Shown one piece after another: positions 22,063 through 32,966 of a stretch of DNA of 64,000 nt. Each line of letters starts with the position of its first letter. Position 1 is the stretch's first letter. This DNA is from Trichosanthes cucumerina (taxonomy: Eukaryota > Streptophyta > Magnoliopsida > Cucurbitales > Cucurbitaceae), in assembly GCA_036507285.1 (NCBI GenBank), contig CM071836.1, positions 78,135,505 to 78,199,504 on the forward strand, written 5' to 3'. Both the position numbers and the translations under genes were made by a program. The notes beneath the pieces were generated by a model that was not told the DNA's origin, did not search any database, and saw nothing but the letters and a program-made list of their open reading frames with translations.

Positions 22063-24145
22063 TGTCACAACCCGCCTCAGATTAACATACCAAACTAAGA
22101 TGAGTTGTGACGACAATAGATCCCAAATGTGTAATGGAATCTATTGCCAAGCCTTTATCTCTTCTCTCATTATCTGACTTTATCTATGGATACTCCATAT
22201 ACGACACAGTTGAAGATTTTTCTCTTTACTTACAATAGGTGATATCTAATAACTTAACAAAAACTAGTGGTAGATTCTGATTAGCTAACTCTTGGTTGAA
22301 ACTCAAGGACAACCTGATGGAAAATTAACAAAAGAATGAACTATAAGCCTAGTGAGTGGTAATTCCGTAAAAAAAATAAAATTTCAAGAAAAATTATTCT
22401 CTTACAAAATAGAAGTTCACAACTTTGAGGAATAGTGTCAATTACAAAATAGAAGTTCACAACTTTGAGGAATAGTGTCAATCACGAACAGTCTAGAAAC
22501 TCTTATAATCATTTAAACACACTGCAATATATAAATAAATCAACTCTTGCAAACAAGAATAAACAACAATGATTACAACTCTTGGATCAACAACTCTTAA
22601 GTTCACAACTCAGTTTCAAAAACACATATAAACAGAGAAATATGCAATTGTAGCTCTAGAATACATTAGCATAAGCTAGTAAATTCATCACGAAATTTGT
22701 ATAGAACAAACAGACTATGCATCGAATAATATCCAGATCCACATCATAACATATCTCCGTCATACTATCCACCGAGTAATCTCAAGATACATAGTAGAAT
22801 CAATCTCTATCATGCATGCACGCAGAGCTGCTCCCAAATGGCTATGCATCCCAACACACGACCCAAAGCCTATGTGTGTGCTAGAGTGGGTCCCAAAGAC
22901 CTCTCTCTAGTATACTATGGAAAAACATTCACATAATATACAGGTAATCACCATAGGTACATAGATCTAGTGGTTTGAAAACCACTTTTAACATAAAACT
23001 CTTTATTCTCAAACTCTTTCTAAAAATCATGCTCTTTCTCTAAACAACATTTCATAAACTTGAGAGATTTCTCAAATAACATTAAACACATATAAATTCA
23101 CAAATAATAATCAAACCTCTCAAATAAAATAAAACCTTTCCGACTCATATTTTTCTCTAAAACCACATCCCATAAATCTCATACGTTTCTAAAAAAACGT
23201 AGAACTCATTAAACATCTCAATCATCATAAAATATCTCAAATATTTCTCAAATGATTATAATATATCTCAAACATATCTCTTTCTCTACCATTGCACGTG
23301 AACCCATAGCATCAATCAAGCTTCTATCTCTTTCTTATTACTTATGGTGTACTTGAACATGTCCATCTTTTTTTTCAATATAAAATATCTTATTAACCCT
23401 TCATTTCCACTCCCACAACATTAGCTCATCTTCTTCCACTCCCAAGTTTCTATCTCTCTCTCTTCTATCTATTTCCCCTCCAAAACTTATGCAACCATAA
23501 CTTCTCCTGCAAAATGTCTACAAATTTATCTTCTCTTCTCCATTTTAGCTTAGCAAATCCGTGGCTATTTTCTAATACAAATATAAGATTCTCTTTATTT
23601 CCCTAAACATTAGCTCCATATAAATAAACCCCAAATTAATCTTCACTTTTCTTCATCTTACACAACCCAAACATGAATTGTAAAGAAAGAAGGAAACTCA
23701 CACCTACTCCTAAACTTGAAAATTTTCCCGAAATTTCTTTAAAAAAAAACTTACCAAACATGTAATCTTTGCCCCCAAAAAAATCCACTTTTATCAACTC
23801 CCGGTTCCAGTAATTGAAATTGAAATTCCTCATGCTGAAGTTTTTTTTCTCTGGAGTTTTTTTTTTTTTTTCTCATTCTTCTCTGCAAAATTTCGTGGAC
23901 TCCTTTTTCAATTTCCTTCATTTTGTTTTCCTTTGTTTATATTATTTTTTTTTTAAAAAAAAACCTAACTCCACTAGCCACATGTCCAACCCTTCTAACA
24001 TCGCCACCAATAACACGTGTTAAGAAAAACATTTGCTCACAGTTTTTTCTTACTTTTAATTTTCATAACTAATTCAATTTCTCTTTATTTTTATTTTTTT
24101 CCTTTTTATTAATAATAAAAGTCAAATGACTGTTAAGTCCTTACA
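22063..24145 (-). mobile_element. Solo LTR, 2083 bp, gypsy type
   Basis: It starts tgtcacaaccc and ends ccttaca, with the 5-bp duplication taaaa at 22058-22062 and 24146-24150. The cgggttgtgaca edge (minus) is chromovirus-like. No internal region, primer site or polypurine tract is left, so it is a recombination product (solo LTR). It is AT-rich and non-coding, with a 40-bp tandem duplication at 22402-22481. Confidence 0.92.
22402..22481. repeat. Two tandem copies of a 40-bp unit
   Basis: The unit begins ttacaaaatagaagttcac. The second copy, at 22442, repeats it with no difference that I can see. It lies within the solo LTR. Confidence 0.9.
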
Positions 24146-24742
24146 TAAAACAGCAAGCCAAAGTAGAAATTGCATTAATAAACAAACCTCAAAACGTTAC
24201 ATAACCCGATATTTTCCTCTGAATCGGCGTTCCCGCCTAGCCGGAGGCGGAAAACTTGAGCCCGACACTCATTACTACTAGGAAAAGCATAAAACTAAGC
24301 CTAACTAAGCTAAAAATTGAAGGAAAAGGGTGAAATCCGGGAGCAAATCACAAAAAGGGTCTGGAAGGCCTCTCTCTAACCCTAATTCAAAAAGATGAAT
24401 TTATAGTAATTGTGACAGCGTCTGCGAACGTGCTTCGGTCCCGTCAACTACGTAGCGTTGAAATGCTGAGGATAACGTCTCGACACTACCCTGCATCCGT
24501 GCCTTCTATGATGATATCAGCATCTAGCGCTGCTCCCTGGGGCATAAAGGTCATTTTCCCTCTTCTCTTCGCTCGGTTGCTCGAATGACCTTCGTTTTGG
24601 CTCGTTTTACCCCCAATTGGATGCATTCTTCCAAAATCACACTCTTGCTCGAACTCTCTACAAAATAAGCAAATATTCTCATAAAATCCACTAAACTAAC
24701 AAGAATTGGGCAAGAATTATAGGACTATTTTGAGTCCTATCA

Positions 24743-24931
24743 CTCCCCTCCATCATCTCAACCGCAACACTAATCTAGGCTTCAATGTGTGGTATTGGGT
24801 TGTACATTTTTAGTTCTTTAAAAGATTTAAGTTAAAGGATTGAGGTATGATGCATGATATTTTGACAAAATATCGAGAAATGGACTATTTGTCGAAAATA
24901 TTAGCCTATATCATCGAAATTATGAGAAATC
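24743..24931. other. Unassigned spacer
   Basis: This is AT-rich sequence between the Athila-like LTR and the TRIM. The words tattttgacaaaatatcgag and atcgaaattatgag suggest decayed repeat DNA. I see no gene or signal in it. Confidence 0.5.
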
Positions 24932-25263
24932 TATTAGATTATATGGGGTTCCATCTCAAACCCAATTGGCAATGAGAGGAGTAAACTCATATATCATATA
25001 TATTGTGAGGTTTCTCTCCACTTTTCCAATGTGTGATCCTCAACATACTCCCTCAAGATGGTGCCTCTTTGGGTTCAACATTCTTGGATCAGATCTCAAT
25101 TTCAATTTTTGGATCGAATACCCGTTTTGGTTTATGGGCTATGATACCATATTAGATTATATGAGGTTCCATCTCAAAATCAGTTGGTAATGAGAGGAGT
25201 AAACTCATATATCATATATATTGTGAGGTTTCTCTCCATTTTTCCAATGTGGGATCCTCAACA
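24932..25263 (-). mobile_element. TRIM (terminal-repeat retrotransposon in miniature), 332 bp
   Basis: Two 114-bp direct repeats (24932-25045 and 25150-25263) flank a 104-bp core. On the minus strand each LTR begins TGTTGAGGATC, a common TRIM start. The primer-binding site tggtatcatagccc touches the 5' LTR (25136-25149). A purine run (ttgagggagta) precedes the 3' LTR (about 25046-25056). The likely target duplication is aaatc/aagtc (24927-24931 and 25264-25268), with one mismatch. It has no coding capacity, as expected; movement would need proteins from another element. The repeats differ at only a few bases. Confidence 0.9.
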
Positions 25264-25275
25264 AAGTCCCTATGA

Positions 25276-25782
25276 ATGATTGAGACTTATACACTAAAAG
25301 CCTCATAATTAATAATTTATTTAAAAATTAACAATAATTTTGATTATTTTATTTGAAATATAATATTATCTATGAAAAATCTAGGGTGATTAGTGTAATC
25401 TTGAACAATATGCAGTTGACATATGAGAGGATCATGTTCAATAAATAACTTATAGGGTCATAGGGGTGTCTTATCCTGGTAACACTATTGATACAATCCA
25501 CTTTTTAATAGTTACAATGTTTCATGTGGAGATATGTGAGTGGAATATCTTATACAATGAGTTTGTATAAAGACTAGACCAGGAAATATTTAGTCTCTCT
25601 TTCTAAATCCGTTAATTAAGAATATTAATATTTCATCAAGATGATCATATGTTATTCAATCTTAATCCTGAGTGCGTTTTGAACACGTGGTTGTGATTGT
25701 TTATCCTTTGATTTACACAGGTGAGAGTAATTCTTGTAGTTGATTCAATAAGCTTAGGAATTTGACCAAGTAGGGAGTTGGG
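25276..25782 (+). mobile_element. Old copia-type LTR E, first part
   Basis: This is a degenerate relative of the copia LTRs at 25783, 52230 and 54584. Shared words include cttaatcctgagtgcgtt and accaagtagggag. It continues at 31406 and 50558 once the inserted elements C and D are removed. The last five bases (25778-25782, ttggg) are the left target copy of copia C. The start near 25276 is inferred from alignment to the other LTRs. Confidence 0.7.
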
Positions 25783-27605
25783 TGTTGGGATATTTGTCCT
25801 AATCTCGTTCTGTTTGTAAATTACTATTTGAAATTAATAAAGTGTTATTCATTTCATCATTTTGTGTCTCGCATTTTATACAAACTTTGACAATTAATCT
25901 AAGCTCCAGGATCATTGAATATATAAGAGAACTAGAACTTGAACGGTGTGTAATGGACACACAGGGAGGATCACGTTCGAGTAAATGACCCGAACGATCT
26001 ACAGTATAAGGATGGGGTTGGAGACCTAATCCAGGATACACTATGGATGCGACCCACTTTGTATTAAGATACAAACGAGGTGATCTCACTCGTTCATGTG
26101 GTTGACATGCGAGTGGGGGCATCCTGTACAATGAGATTGTACAAGACCCGACCGTGAATTATTAGACCTACTGATGTAACACCGTTGACAGTAAGGACTA
26201 AGAACTTCGTAGATGACCATTAGTGACTCGACCTGAATCCTGAGCGTGTTACGGACTCCTGTCTGCGGGGGTTTGTCCTTTGACTAGTACGGGTGAGGGT
26301 GGTCACAGTTACTCGCCAAATATGGTTATCTTCTCACGGATAGGACTAAGTAGGGAGCTGAGAACTTAACAACGCGAGATGAAATTCACTCGTTCCCGTC
26401 TTTAGAGAAACTAGAGGGGTTGTTCCCTTAAGTGTTGTCTCCAGGGCTTGGACAACGGGCGCACACCCTCTCACTGGCACGAGAGGGTTGTTGTGTATCG
26501 TTGGACCATTACAACGTTGTTGTTCATTAGAGAAGCAGTGGGGACTTAAGGAACAAGAAGTAGACACAGGAGAAAATGGTAACTTGACCAGCAGTGTCTA
26601 CGAACAACCTTTGAAGAGTCGAATCATGGGCATTGGTTATATCAGTGGATACGTAATATCTTGCACTGACGGGAGTGTAGCTACGGGCTTTAGTGGAGTG
26701 TTACCGTAGCTAATGAATGTTGATTAACCGGGTCAAAGAGTTTGATAGGTTAATCTCGGATCATTGGAGCTCGTCACTGTAGGCCCATTAGGTCCCTCGG
26801 TTGGCTCAATCTGGGTTAAAAGAAGGTTACTGTTTTGGTGTGAATTGAAGTGTTCAATTTCACTAAAGGGCATTTATGTCATTTATATGAGATATGAATG
26901 ATATAATATATAGTTTAATGTGAATGAGATTCATAATAAACAATAAATTAACCTAATTATTGAATTACGGCTAATTAGGAGAAATTAGATTGAGAGATAT
27001 TAATAAATTGGATGTGATTCAATTTAATAAATCCACAATTATACAAATATGATTTGTAAAATGAGATATGAGATATCTTATAATATATGGTTATGCAAAT
27101 ATGATTTGCATAACCTATAGTTGTGGCAAAATGGTAAATAGGTGGAGATTTCAACTCTACCTATCTCCATTATTTAAACCCCTTTGCAAGAAGGGTTGAT
27201 TATGCTTTCTCTCATTTTTTGGAAATCTCACAAAAGGAAGAGAACTCCTTTTCTCAAATTCTCTCAATAATTCTTCTCCCTTCACCAAAACAAAAAAGAT
27301 CCCACCATTTTCCTTCTTCCAAAAGAAGAACAACCGAGTAGCCAAGTAGTTATGTTCGTTCTTGTTCGTGAGAAGAATTTGGGATCGTAGAGATCGAGGA
27401 GCACACGAAGAGTTCGTGATCATGAACGGAAAGAAAATTGAATACTGTTTTCAACAAGTAAGTAACGAGATCTTGCTTTTCTTTCCTATTTTATGCATAT
27501 TTAACCTATATCTTAGAGTTAGATAGTTTTAACGAACCTTAGATGCACAACATCACCGCGACGATTCGATCGTCTTCCGCTGCGCGGGGAGTTTCATTCC
27601 CCTCA
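25783..27605 (+). mobile_element. 5' LTR of copia C
   Basis: It starts tgttggga and ends cccctca two bases before the primer site. It is nearly identical to 29586-31405, with scattered single-base changes such as ctaatctcg/cttaatctcg. The high similarity implies recent insertion relative to the decayed host LTR E. Confidence 0.92.
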
Positions 27606-27607
27606 AT

Positions 27608-27620
27608 TGGTATAAGAGTC
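27608..27620 (+). other. Primer-binding site of copia C
   Basis: It reads tggtataagagtc, a two-mismatch form of the initiator Met tRNA site tggtatcagagcc, two bases after the LTR. Confidence 0.8.
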
Positions 27621-27678
27621 ACTCGTTGGTTCTTTGTTGTGCACTATGTTTCGTTAAAATTAGGTGGGTTTAGCCAAA

Positions 27679-29467
27679 ATAGGGTGCTTGTGTCGACAAA
27701 TGTCACTTTCCTTGAGGAAGACCACATAAGGGATCATTTGCCTAGGAGAAAAATCGTGTTGAATAAAATGGACAGTACATCAGCAAGAGTTGTTGATGTG
27801 GCTAGTACGTCAACAAGTGTTGTTGATCCTAACACGTCAAGTCAAGTCCGTTCTCAAGAGTTGGGAATGCCTCGACGTAGTGGGAGGGCTGTTAGACAGC
27901 CTAAACGTTACATGGGTTTAAATGAAACCCAAGTCGTCAATCCTGATGATGACTGTGAAGATCCATTGACCTATGATCAGGCAATGGCTGATGTTGACAA
28001 GGACGAATGGATTAAAGTTATGGACTAGGAAATGGAGTCGATGTACTTCAATTCTGTCTGGGAGCTTGTGGATCAACCTGATGAGGTAAAAATTATTGGT
28101 TGCAAATGGATCTACAAGCGTAAACGTAGCGTAGATGGGAAGGTGCAGACCTTCAAAGCACGACCAGTGGCAAAGTCGATCAAGATCCTTCTGGCCATTG
28201 TTGCGTATTATGACTACGAGGTATGGCAGATTGATATAGAGACTGCCATTCTGAATGGCAACCTTGACGAAACAATCTACATGGACCAGCCCAAGGGGTT
28301 CATAACCCAAGGCCAAGAGCAAAAAGTTTGTCGGCTTCATAGGTCTATTTATGGACTGAAACAAACCTTGAGGTCTTGGAATATAAGGTTTAATGAGGCA
28401 ATGAAATCTTATGACTTTGATCAGAATGTTGACGAGCCTTGTGTCTACAAGAAAATCGTTGGCAAAACTGTCGCATTTCTTATATTATATGTGGATGATA
28501 TTCTTCTCATTGGGAATGAGGTAGAATTTCTTACTGACGTAAAGAAGTGGCTAGCTTCGCAATTCCAAATGAAAGATTTCGGAGAAGCTCAGTATGTTCT
28601 AGGTATCCAGATAGTACGGAACCGAAAGAACAGAACGTTGGCCATGTCTCAAGCGTCTTATATTGACAAGATGTTGTCTAGATATAAGATGCAGAACTCC
28701 AAGAAGGGCTTGCTGCCTTTCAGGCACGTGGTTCACTTGTCTAAGGATCAGTGTCCTAAGACTCCTCAAGAGGTTGAGAAATGAGACGGATCCCCTATGC
28801 TTCAGCTGTAGGGAGCCTGATGTATGCCATGTTATGTACTAGGCCCGACATCTGTTATGCAGTAGGGATTGTCAGTAGGTATCAATCCAATCCAGGATTA
28901 GATCACTGGACAGTCGTAAAGGCAATCCTCAAGTATCTTAGGAGAACAAGGAACTATAGCTTAGTGTATGGCGGTAGGGATTTAATCCTTACGGGATACA
29001 CAGATTCTGACTTTCAGACCGATAAGGATTCTAGGAAATCCACTTCGGGGTCAACCTTCATTCTGAATGGAGGAGTTGTAGTATGGCAAAGCATCAAGCA
29101 GGGATGCATCGCTGATTCCACTGTGGGTGCGGAGTACGTTGCGGCTTGTGAAGCTGCAAAGGAAGCTGTTTGGTTTATGAAGTTCATGACAGAATTGAAA
29201 GTTGTTCCAAATATGAACTTGTCGATCACACTATTTTGTGACAACAGTGGTGAAGTAGCCAACTTCAGGGAGCCTCGGAGCCATAAGAGAGGCAAACACA
29301 TTGAGCGGAAGTATCACTTGATATGGGAGATTGTGCACCGGAGCGACGTGACGGTCACGCAGATAGCGTCGGAGCACAACGTAGCTGATCCATTTACAAA
29401 GCCCCTCACGGCTAAGGTGTTTGAGGGTCACCTAGAGAGTCTAGGTCTTCGAGTACTTCCAAACTAG
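27679..29467 (+). pseudogene. Copia C distal integrase, reverse transcriptase and RNase H
   Basis: It begins with NRVLVSTNVTFLEED, the end of integrase as in copia A. It continues through the linker to RT: GCKWIYKRK near 28100, YEVWQIDIETAILNG near 28218, ILYVDDILLIG (catalytic DD, about 28490) and FQMKDFGEAQYVLGI. RNase H follows from 28781 (YTDSDF, TVGAEY) to the stop at 29467. A TAG at 28026-28028 and a frameshift near 28775 break it. The segment FKARPVAKSIKI has lost residues usually found between these two words. RT and RNase H would copy RNA into DNA in the particle. All N-terminal domains are deleted. Confidence 0.9.
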
Positions 29468-29469
29468 GG

Positions 29470-29583
29470 CAAGTGGGAGATATGTAAATGGGTATTCAAT
29501 GCCCTAGTTTATTGTATTACTTCATTGTAATTTATGTACATTTCATAAATGTATTTTCTCCACTAGCTTAGTCCAAGTGGGAG
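29470..29583 (+). other. Two polypurine-tract copies of copia C
   Basis: caagtgggag occurs at 29470-29479, directly after the RNase H stop, and again at 29574-29583, directly before the LTR. The second is positioned to prime plus-strand synthesis; the first looks like a duplicate or relic. Confidence 0.75.
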
Positions 29584-29585
29584 TT

Positions 29586-31405
29586 TGTTGGGATGTTTGT
29601 CTTAATCTCGTTCTGTTTGTAAATTACTATTTGAAATTAATAAAGTGTTATTCATTTCATCATTTTGTGTCTCGCATTTTATACAAACTTTGACCAATAA
29701 ACTAAGCTCCAGGGTCATTGAATATATGAGAGAACTAGAACTTGAACAGTGTGTAGTGGACACATAGGGAGGATCATTTTCGAGTAAATGACTCGAATGG
29801 AATACAGTATATGGATGGGGTTGGAGACCTAATCCTAGATACACTGTGGATGCGACCCGCTTTGTAGTAAGATACAAACGAGGTGATCTAACTCGTTCAT
29901 CTGGTTGACATGCGAGTGGGGGCATCCCGTACAATGAAATTGTACAAGACCAGACCTTGAATTATTAGACCTACTAATGTAACACCGTTGACACTAAAGA
30001 CTAATAACTTCGTAGATGACCATTAGTGACTTGACCTGAATCTTGAGCGTGTTACGGACTCCTATCTGCGGGGGTCTGTCCTTTGACTAGTATGGGTGAG
30101 GGTGGTCACAGTTACTTGTCCAATATGCCTATCTTCTCAAGGATAGGACCAAGTAGGGAGCTGGGAACTTAATTACGCAAGATGGAATTCACACGTTCCC
30201 GCCTTTAGGGAAACTAGAGGGGTTGTTTCCTTAAGTGTTGTCTCCAGGGCTTGGACAACATGCGCCCACCCTCTCACTGGCACGAGAGGGTTGTTGTGTA
30301 TGGTTGGACCATTACAACGTTGTTGTTCATTAGAGAAGCAGTGGGGACTTAAGGAACAAGAAGTAGACACAGGGGAAAACGGTAACTTGACCAGCAGTGT
30401 CTACGAACAACCTTTGAAGGGTCGACTCATGGGCATTGGTTATATCAGTGGATACGTAATATCTTCCACTGACGGGAGTGCAGCTACGGGCTTTAGTGGA
30501 GTGTTACCGTAGCTAATGAATGCTGATTAACCGGGTCAAAGAGTTTGATAGGTTAATCTCGGATCATTGGAGCTCGTCACTGTAGGCCCATTAGGTCCCT
30601 CGGTTGGCTCAATCTGGGTTAAAAGAAGGTTACTGTTTTGGTGTGAATTGAAGTGTTCAATTTCACTAAAGGGCATTTATGTCATTTATATGAGATATGA
30701 ATGATAGAATATATAGTTTAATGTGAATGAGATTCATAATAAACAATAAATTAACCTAATTATTGAATTACGGCTAATTAGGAGAAATTAGATTGAGAGA
30801 TATTAAATTGGATGTGATTCAATTTAATAAATCCAGAATTATATAAATGTGATTTGTAAAATGAGATATGAGATATCTTATAATATATGGTTATGCAAAT
30901 ATGATTTGCATAACTTATAGTTGTGGTAAAATGGTAAATAGGTGAGATTTCAACTCCACCTATCTTCATTATTTAAACCCCTTTGCTAGAAGGGTTGATT
31001 ATGTTTTCTCTCATTTTTTGGAAATCTCACCAAAAAGAAGAGAACTTCTTCTCTCAAATTCTCTCAAGAATTCTCCTCCCTTCACCAAAACATAGAAGAT
31101 CCCACCATCTTCCTTCTTCTAAAAGAAGAACAACCGAGTAGCCAAGTGGTTGTGTTCGTTCTTGTTCGTGAGAAGAATTCGGGATCGTAGAGATCGAGGA
31201 GCACACGAAGAGTTCGTGATCGTGAACGGAAAGGAAATTGAAGATTGTTTTCAACAAGTAAGTAACGAGATCTTGCTTTTCTTTCCTGTTTTATGTATGT
31301 TTAACCTATATCTAAGAGTTAGATAGTTTTAACGAATCTTAGTTGCACAAAATCACCGCGACGATTCGATCGTCTTCCGCTGCGCGGGGAGTTTCATTCC
31401 CTTCA
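29586..31405 (+). mobile_element. 3' LTR of copia C
   Basis: It starts tgttggga directly downstream of the polypurine tract and ends cttca at 31405. It is collinear with the 5' LTR at 25783-27605. No conserved protein is encoded; matching open frames in the two LTRs simply reflect the repeat. Confidence 0.92.
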
Positions 31406-31471
31406 CTGGGAACATAATCTTACAAGATGGAATTCACTCCTTCCCATATAGGGTAAGTAGATGAGTGTAGT
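31406..31471 (+). mobile_element. Old LTR E, middle part (66 bp)
   Basis: ctgggaacataatcttacaa and the following gatggaattcactcc continue the LTR text interrupted at 25782; compare gctgggaacttaattacg inside copia C at about 30160. The last five bases, gtagt (31467-31471), are the left target copy of element D. Confidence 0.8.
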
Positions 31472-32895
31472 TGATGAGTAGAAATTAATGATACTTATTA
31501 TATCTAACTTCCTTACTTTATAAGTGAATAAAATGTTTAATTGCTTAAATTCTGTCCAATTTAGTTTAGGTGATAAATTATCATTATAATTTAGTGGAAC
31601 TAGACTAAAAAAAGCACATTTTAGTTCAAATTCATAAATTAAAATAAAAATTGAAAAATTAGAAAACAAAAGAATGAGAGAATTGAAAATAAAAAATAAT
31701 TAAAGAAATTAGAAAAAAATAACATAAAAAAGGAAAAGGAAAAAGATTAAAGTTTATTATCTAATTTTTTCTTTTGTTTCTTTTTTTCTTTGTGTAGGTG
31801 GCATGCATGCATGGAGTCTTCCATGAGAAATGCAAGGGAGAAATTCTTTTGTGGCTTGGCACACACTGTGGAGCAAGAAATGGCACATTTAAGGGAGCTA
31901 TTTTTGGTCATTTTCAAGTATAAAAGGAGGGCAACGCATTGAGCAAAGGGTGTGCAGAGTTTGAGTGTTCTCTTGAAAAATCAAAAGTTTAGAGAGTGTT
32001 CTAGTTCTTTGTTTTTATAATTTTTATTTTATGTTTTCTCTCCTTTATAGTTATTCTTACTTTTCCAACATGTGTGGCTAACCTTTAATTTCTGATTCAA
32101 GGGTCATTTCATTTCCAATTGTAATTTTGTGAGGCTTTAGACCTAATTGAAATTTTGTTTCTAATTTAAGAATTCTTTGTTTCTTGTTTTATTTTTATGA
32201 TTGGTCGTTACTAATTAAATTGACGCATTAATTTAGTTTCAATCAATTTATTGCTATCCATGATTTTGTGATCCGTAATTGTCACAAATGATTGAAAAAA
32301 TGTAGCAAGGGGCTGGCTTATGTGTGTGTAATTAATGGCTTTTCCATTTTACATAGCTTGCATAATAGACTCTAGGGAAACAAAGAAACAAAATTAATTA
32401 ATTTGTAGTTATCTCAATTAGTTAATTTTAGTTTAGTCCTCTCATTGCTTTTAATGCTATTATTTAATCAATACGGAACGCTATCGTACCCAATGTATTA
32501 AATTATAAGTTTTGATTTTGATGCTTGGTTAAGATCAATTAAATTAGGAGAGTTTATATTTATTATGGCTTTTTTAGAGTAAATTGGTGAGTTCTTGAAT
32601 TAGCAAAATTAAAATTGATTTTTTTTTTTCTTTTGAAGCCTATGATCAAGATTACAATTGGATGAAATTTACATCCTTGAATTTGAAGTTGCATAAAATT
32701 ATCTTCTTACTTTTTTTTTTAATTTCATTTTTTGTTCGACAATTTAAAACCCCCTTTATTTTTGTTATCATTATTATTTTTAACCTTGAGAAATTAATTC
32801 GATTGGTTCCCTTGGGATTCGACCTGGTCCACTATTTCTACAAGTCAGATCTAGAAAACCAGTAAATATTTTGGAGGGGTTCGACAATCCGACCA
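31472..32895 (+). mobile_element. 5' LTR of element D
   Basis: It starts tgatgagtag and ends ccgacca, and is very similar to 49147-50552. A TATA box (tataaaagg, 31919-31927) lies in mid-LTR, followed by ggagggcaacgc. The matching site in the 3' LTR is at 49591-49599 with one more TA upstream. It is AT-rich with long T tracts. Confidence 0.93.
31919..31927 (+). promoter_or_regulatory. TATA box of the D LTR
   Basis: tataaaagg stands in both LTRs (here and 49591-49599) within an otherwise conserved block. It is a good candidate for the element's RNA polymerase II promoter. The RNA start is inferred to lie about 30 bases downstream. Confidence 0.65.
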
Positions 32896-32897
32896 AA

Positions 32898-32915
32898 ATT
32901 TGGCGTCGTTGCCGC
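32898..32915 (+). other. Primer-binding site of element D
   Basis: ttggcgtcgttgccgcgg follows the LTR end by two bases. It resembles the TGGCGCCGTTGCCGGGG site of Athila-like elements with two changes. Confidence 0.8.
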
Positions 32916-32966
32916 GGAACTATTTTAGTTTCTCATTGTTTAATTTCTTTGTTTGTTTTATAGTTT

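Larger units (their letters stand above)
21288..24742 (-). mobile_element. Athila-like 5' LTR, interrupted by a solo LTR
   Basis: The plus-strand edges are tgatcgcac at 21288 and tcctatca at 24742, giving TG...CA. The minus-strand start forms a hairpin (arms 24719-24726 and 24733-24740). Without the nested LTR and its extra target-duplication copy, the length is about 1.37 kb, close to the 1.42 kb of element D. A degenerate form of the palindrome seen at 63131 occurs at 24453-24466. The flank 24743-24931 shows no recognisable content. Confidence 0.75.
25783..31405 (+). mobile_element. Copia C, complete ends, large internal deletion
   Basis: LTRs at 25783-27605 (1823 bp) and 29586-31405 (1820 bp) both start tgttggga and end ctca/ttca. 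The target duplication is ttggg (25778-25782) against ctggg (31406-31410), one C/T mismatch. The primer site is at 27608. The internal part is only 1980 bp: gag, protease and most of integrase are gone, and the leader joins the distal integrase at about 27679. It could move only with help from a complete relative, and its pol is broken as well. Confidence 0.92.

Noticed and set aside
24743..24931. A host gene fragment between the Athila-like LTR and the TRIM
   Set aside because: AT-rich with stops in all frames and no domain. Words such as aaaatatcgag look like decayed repeat DNA.
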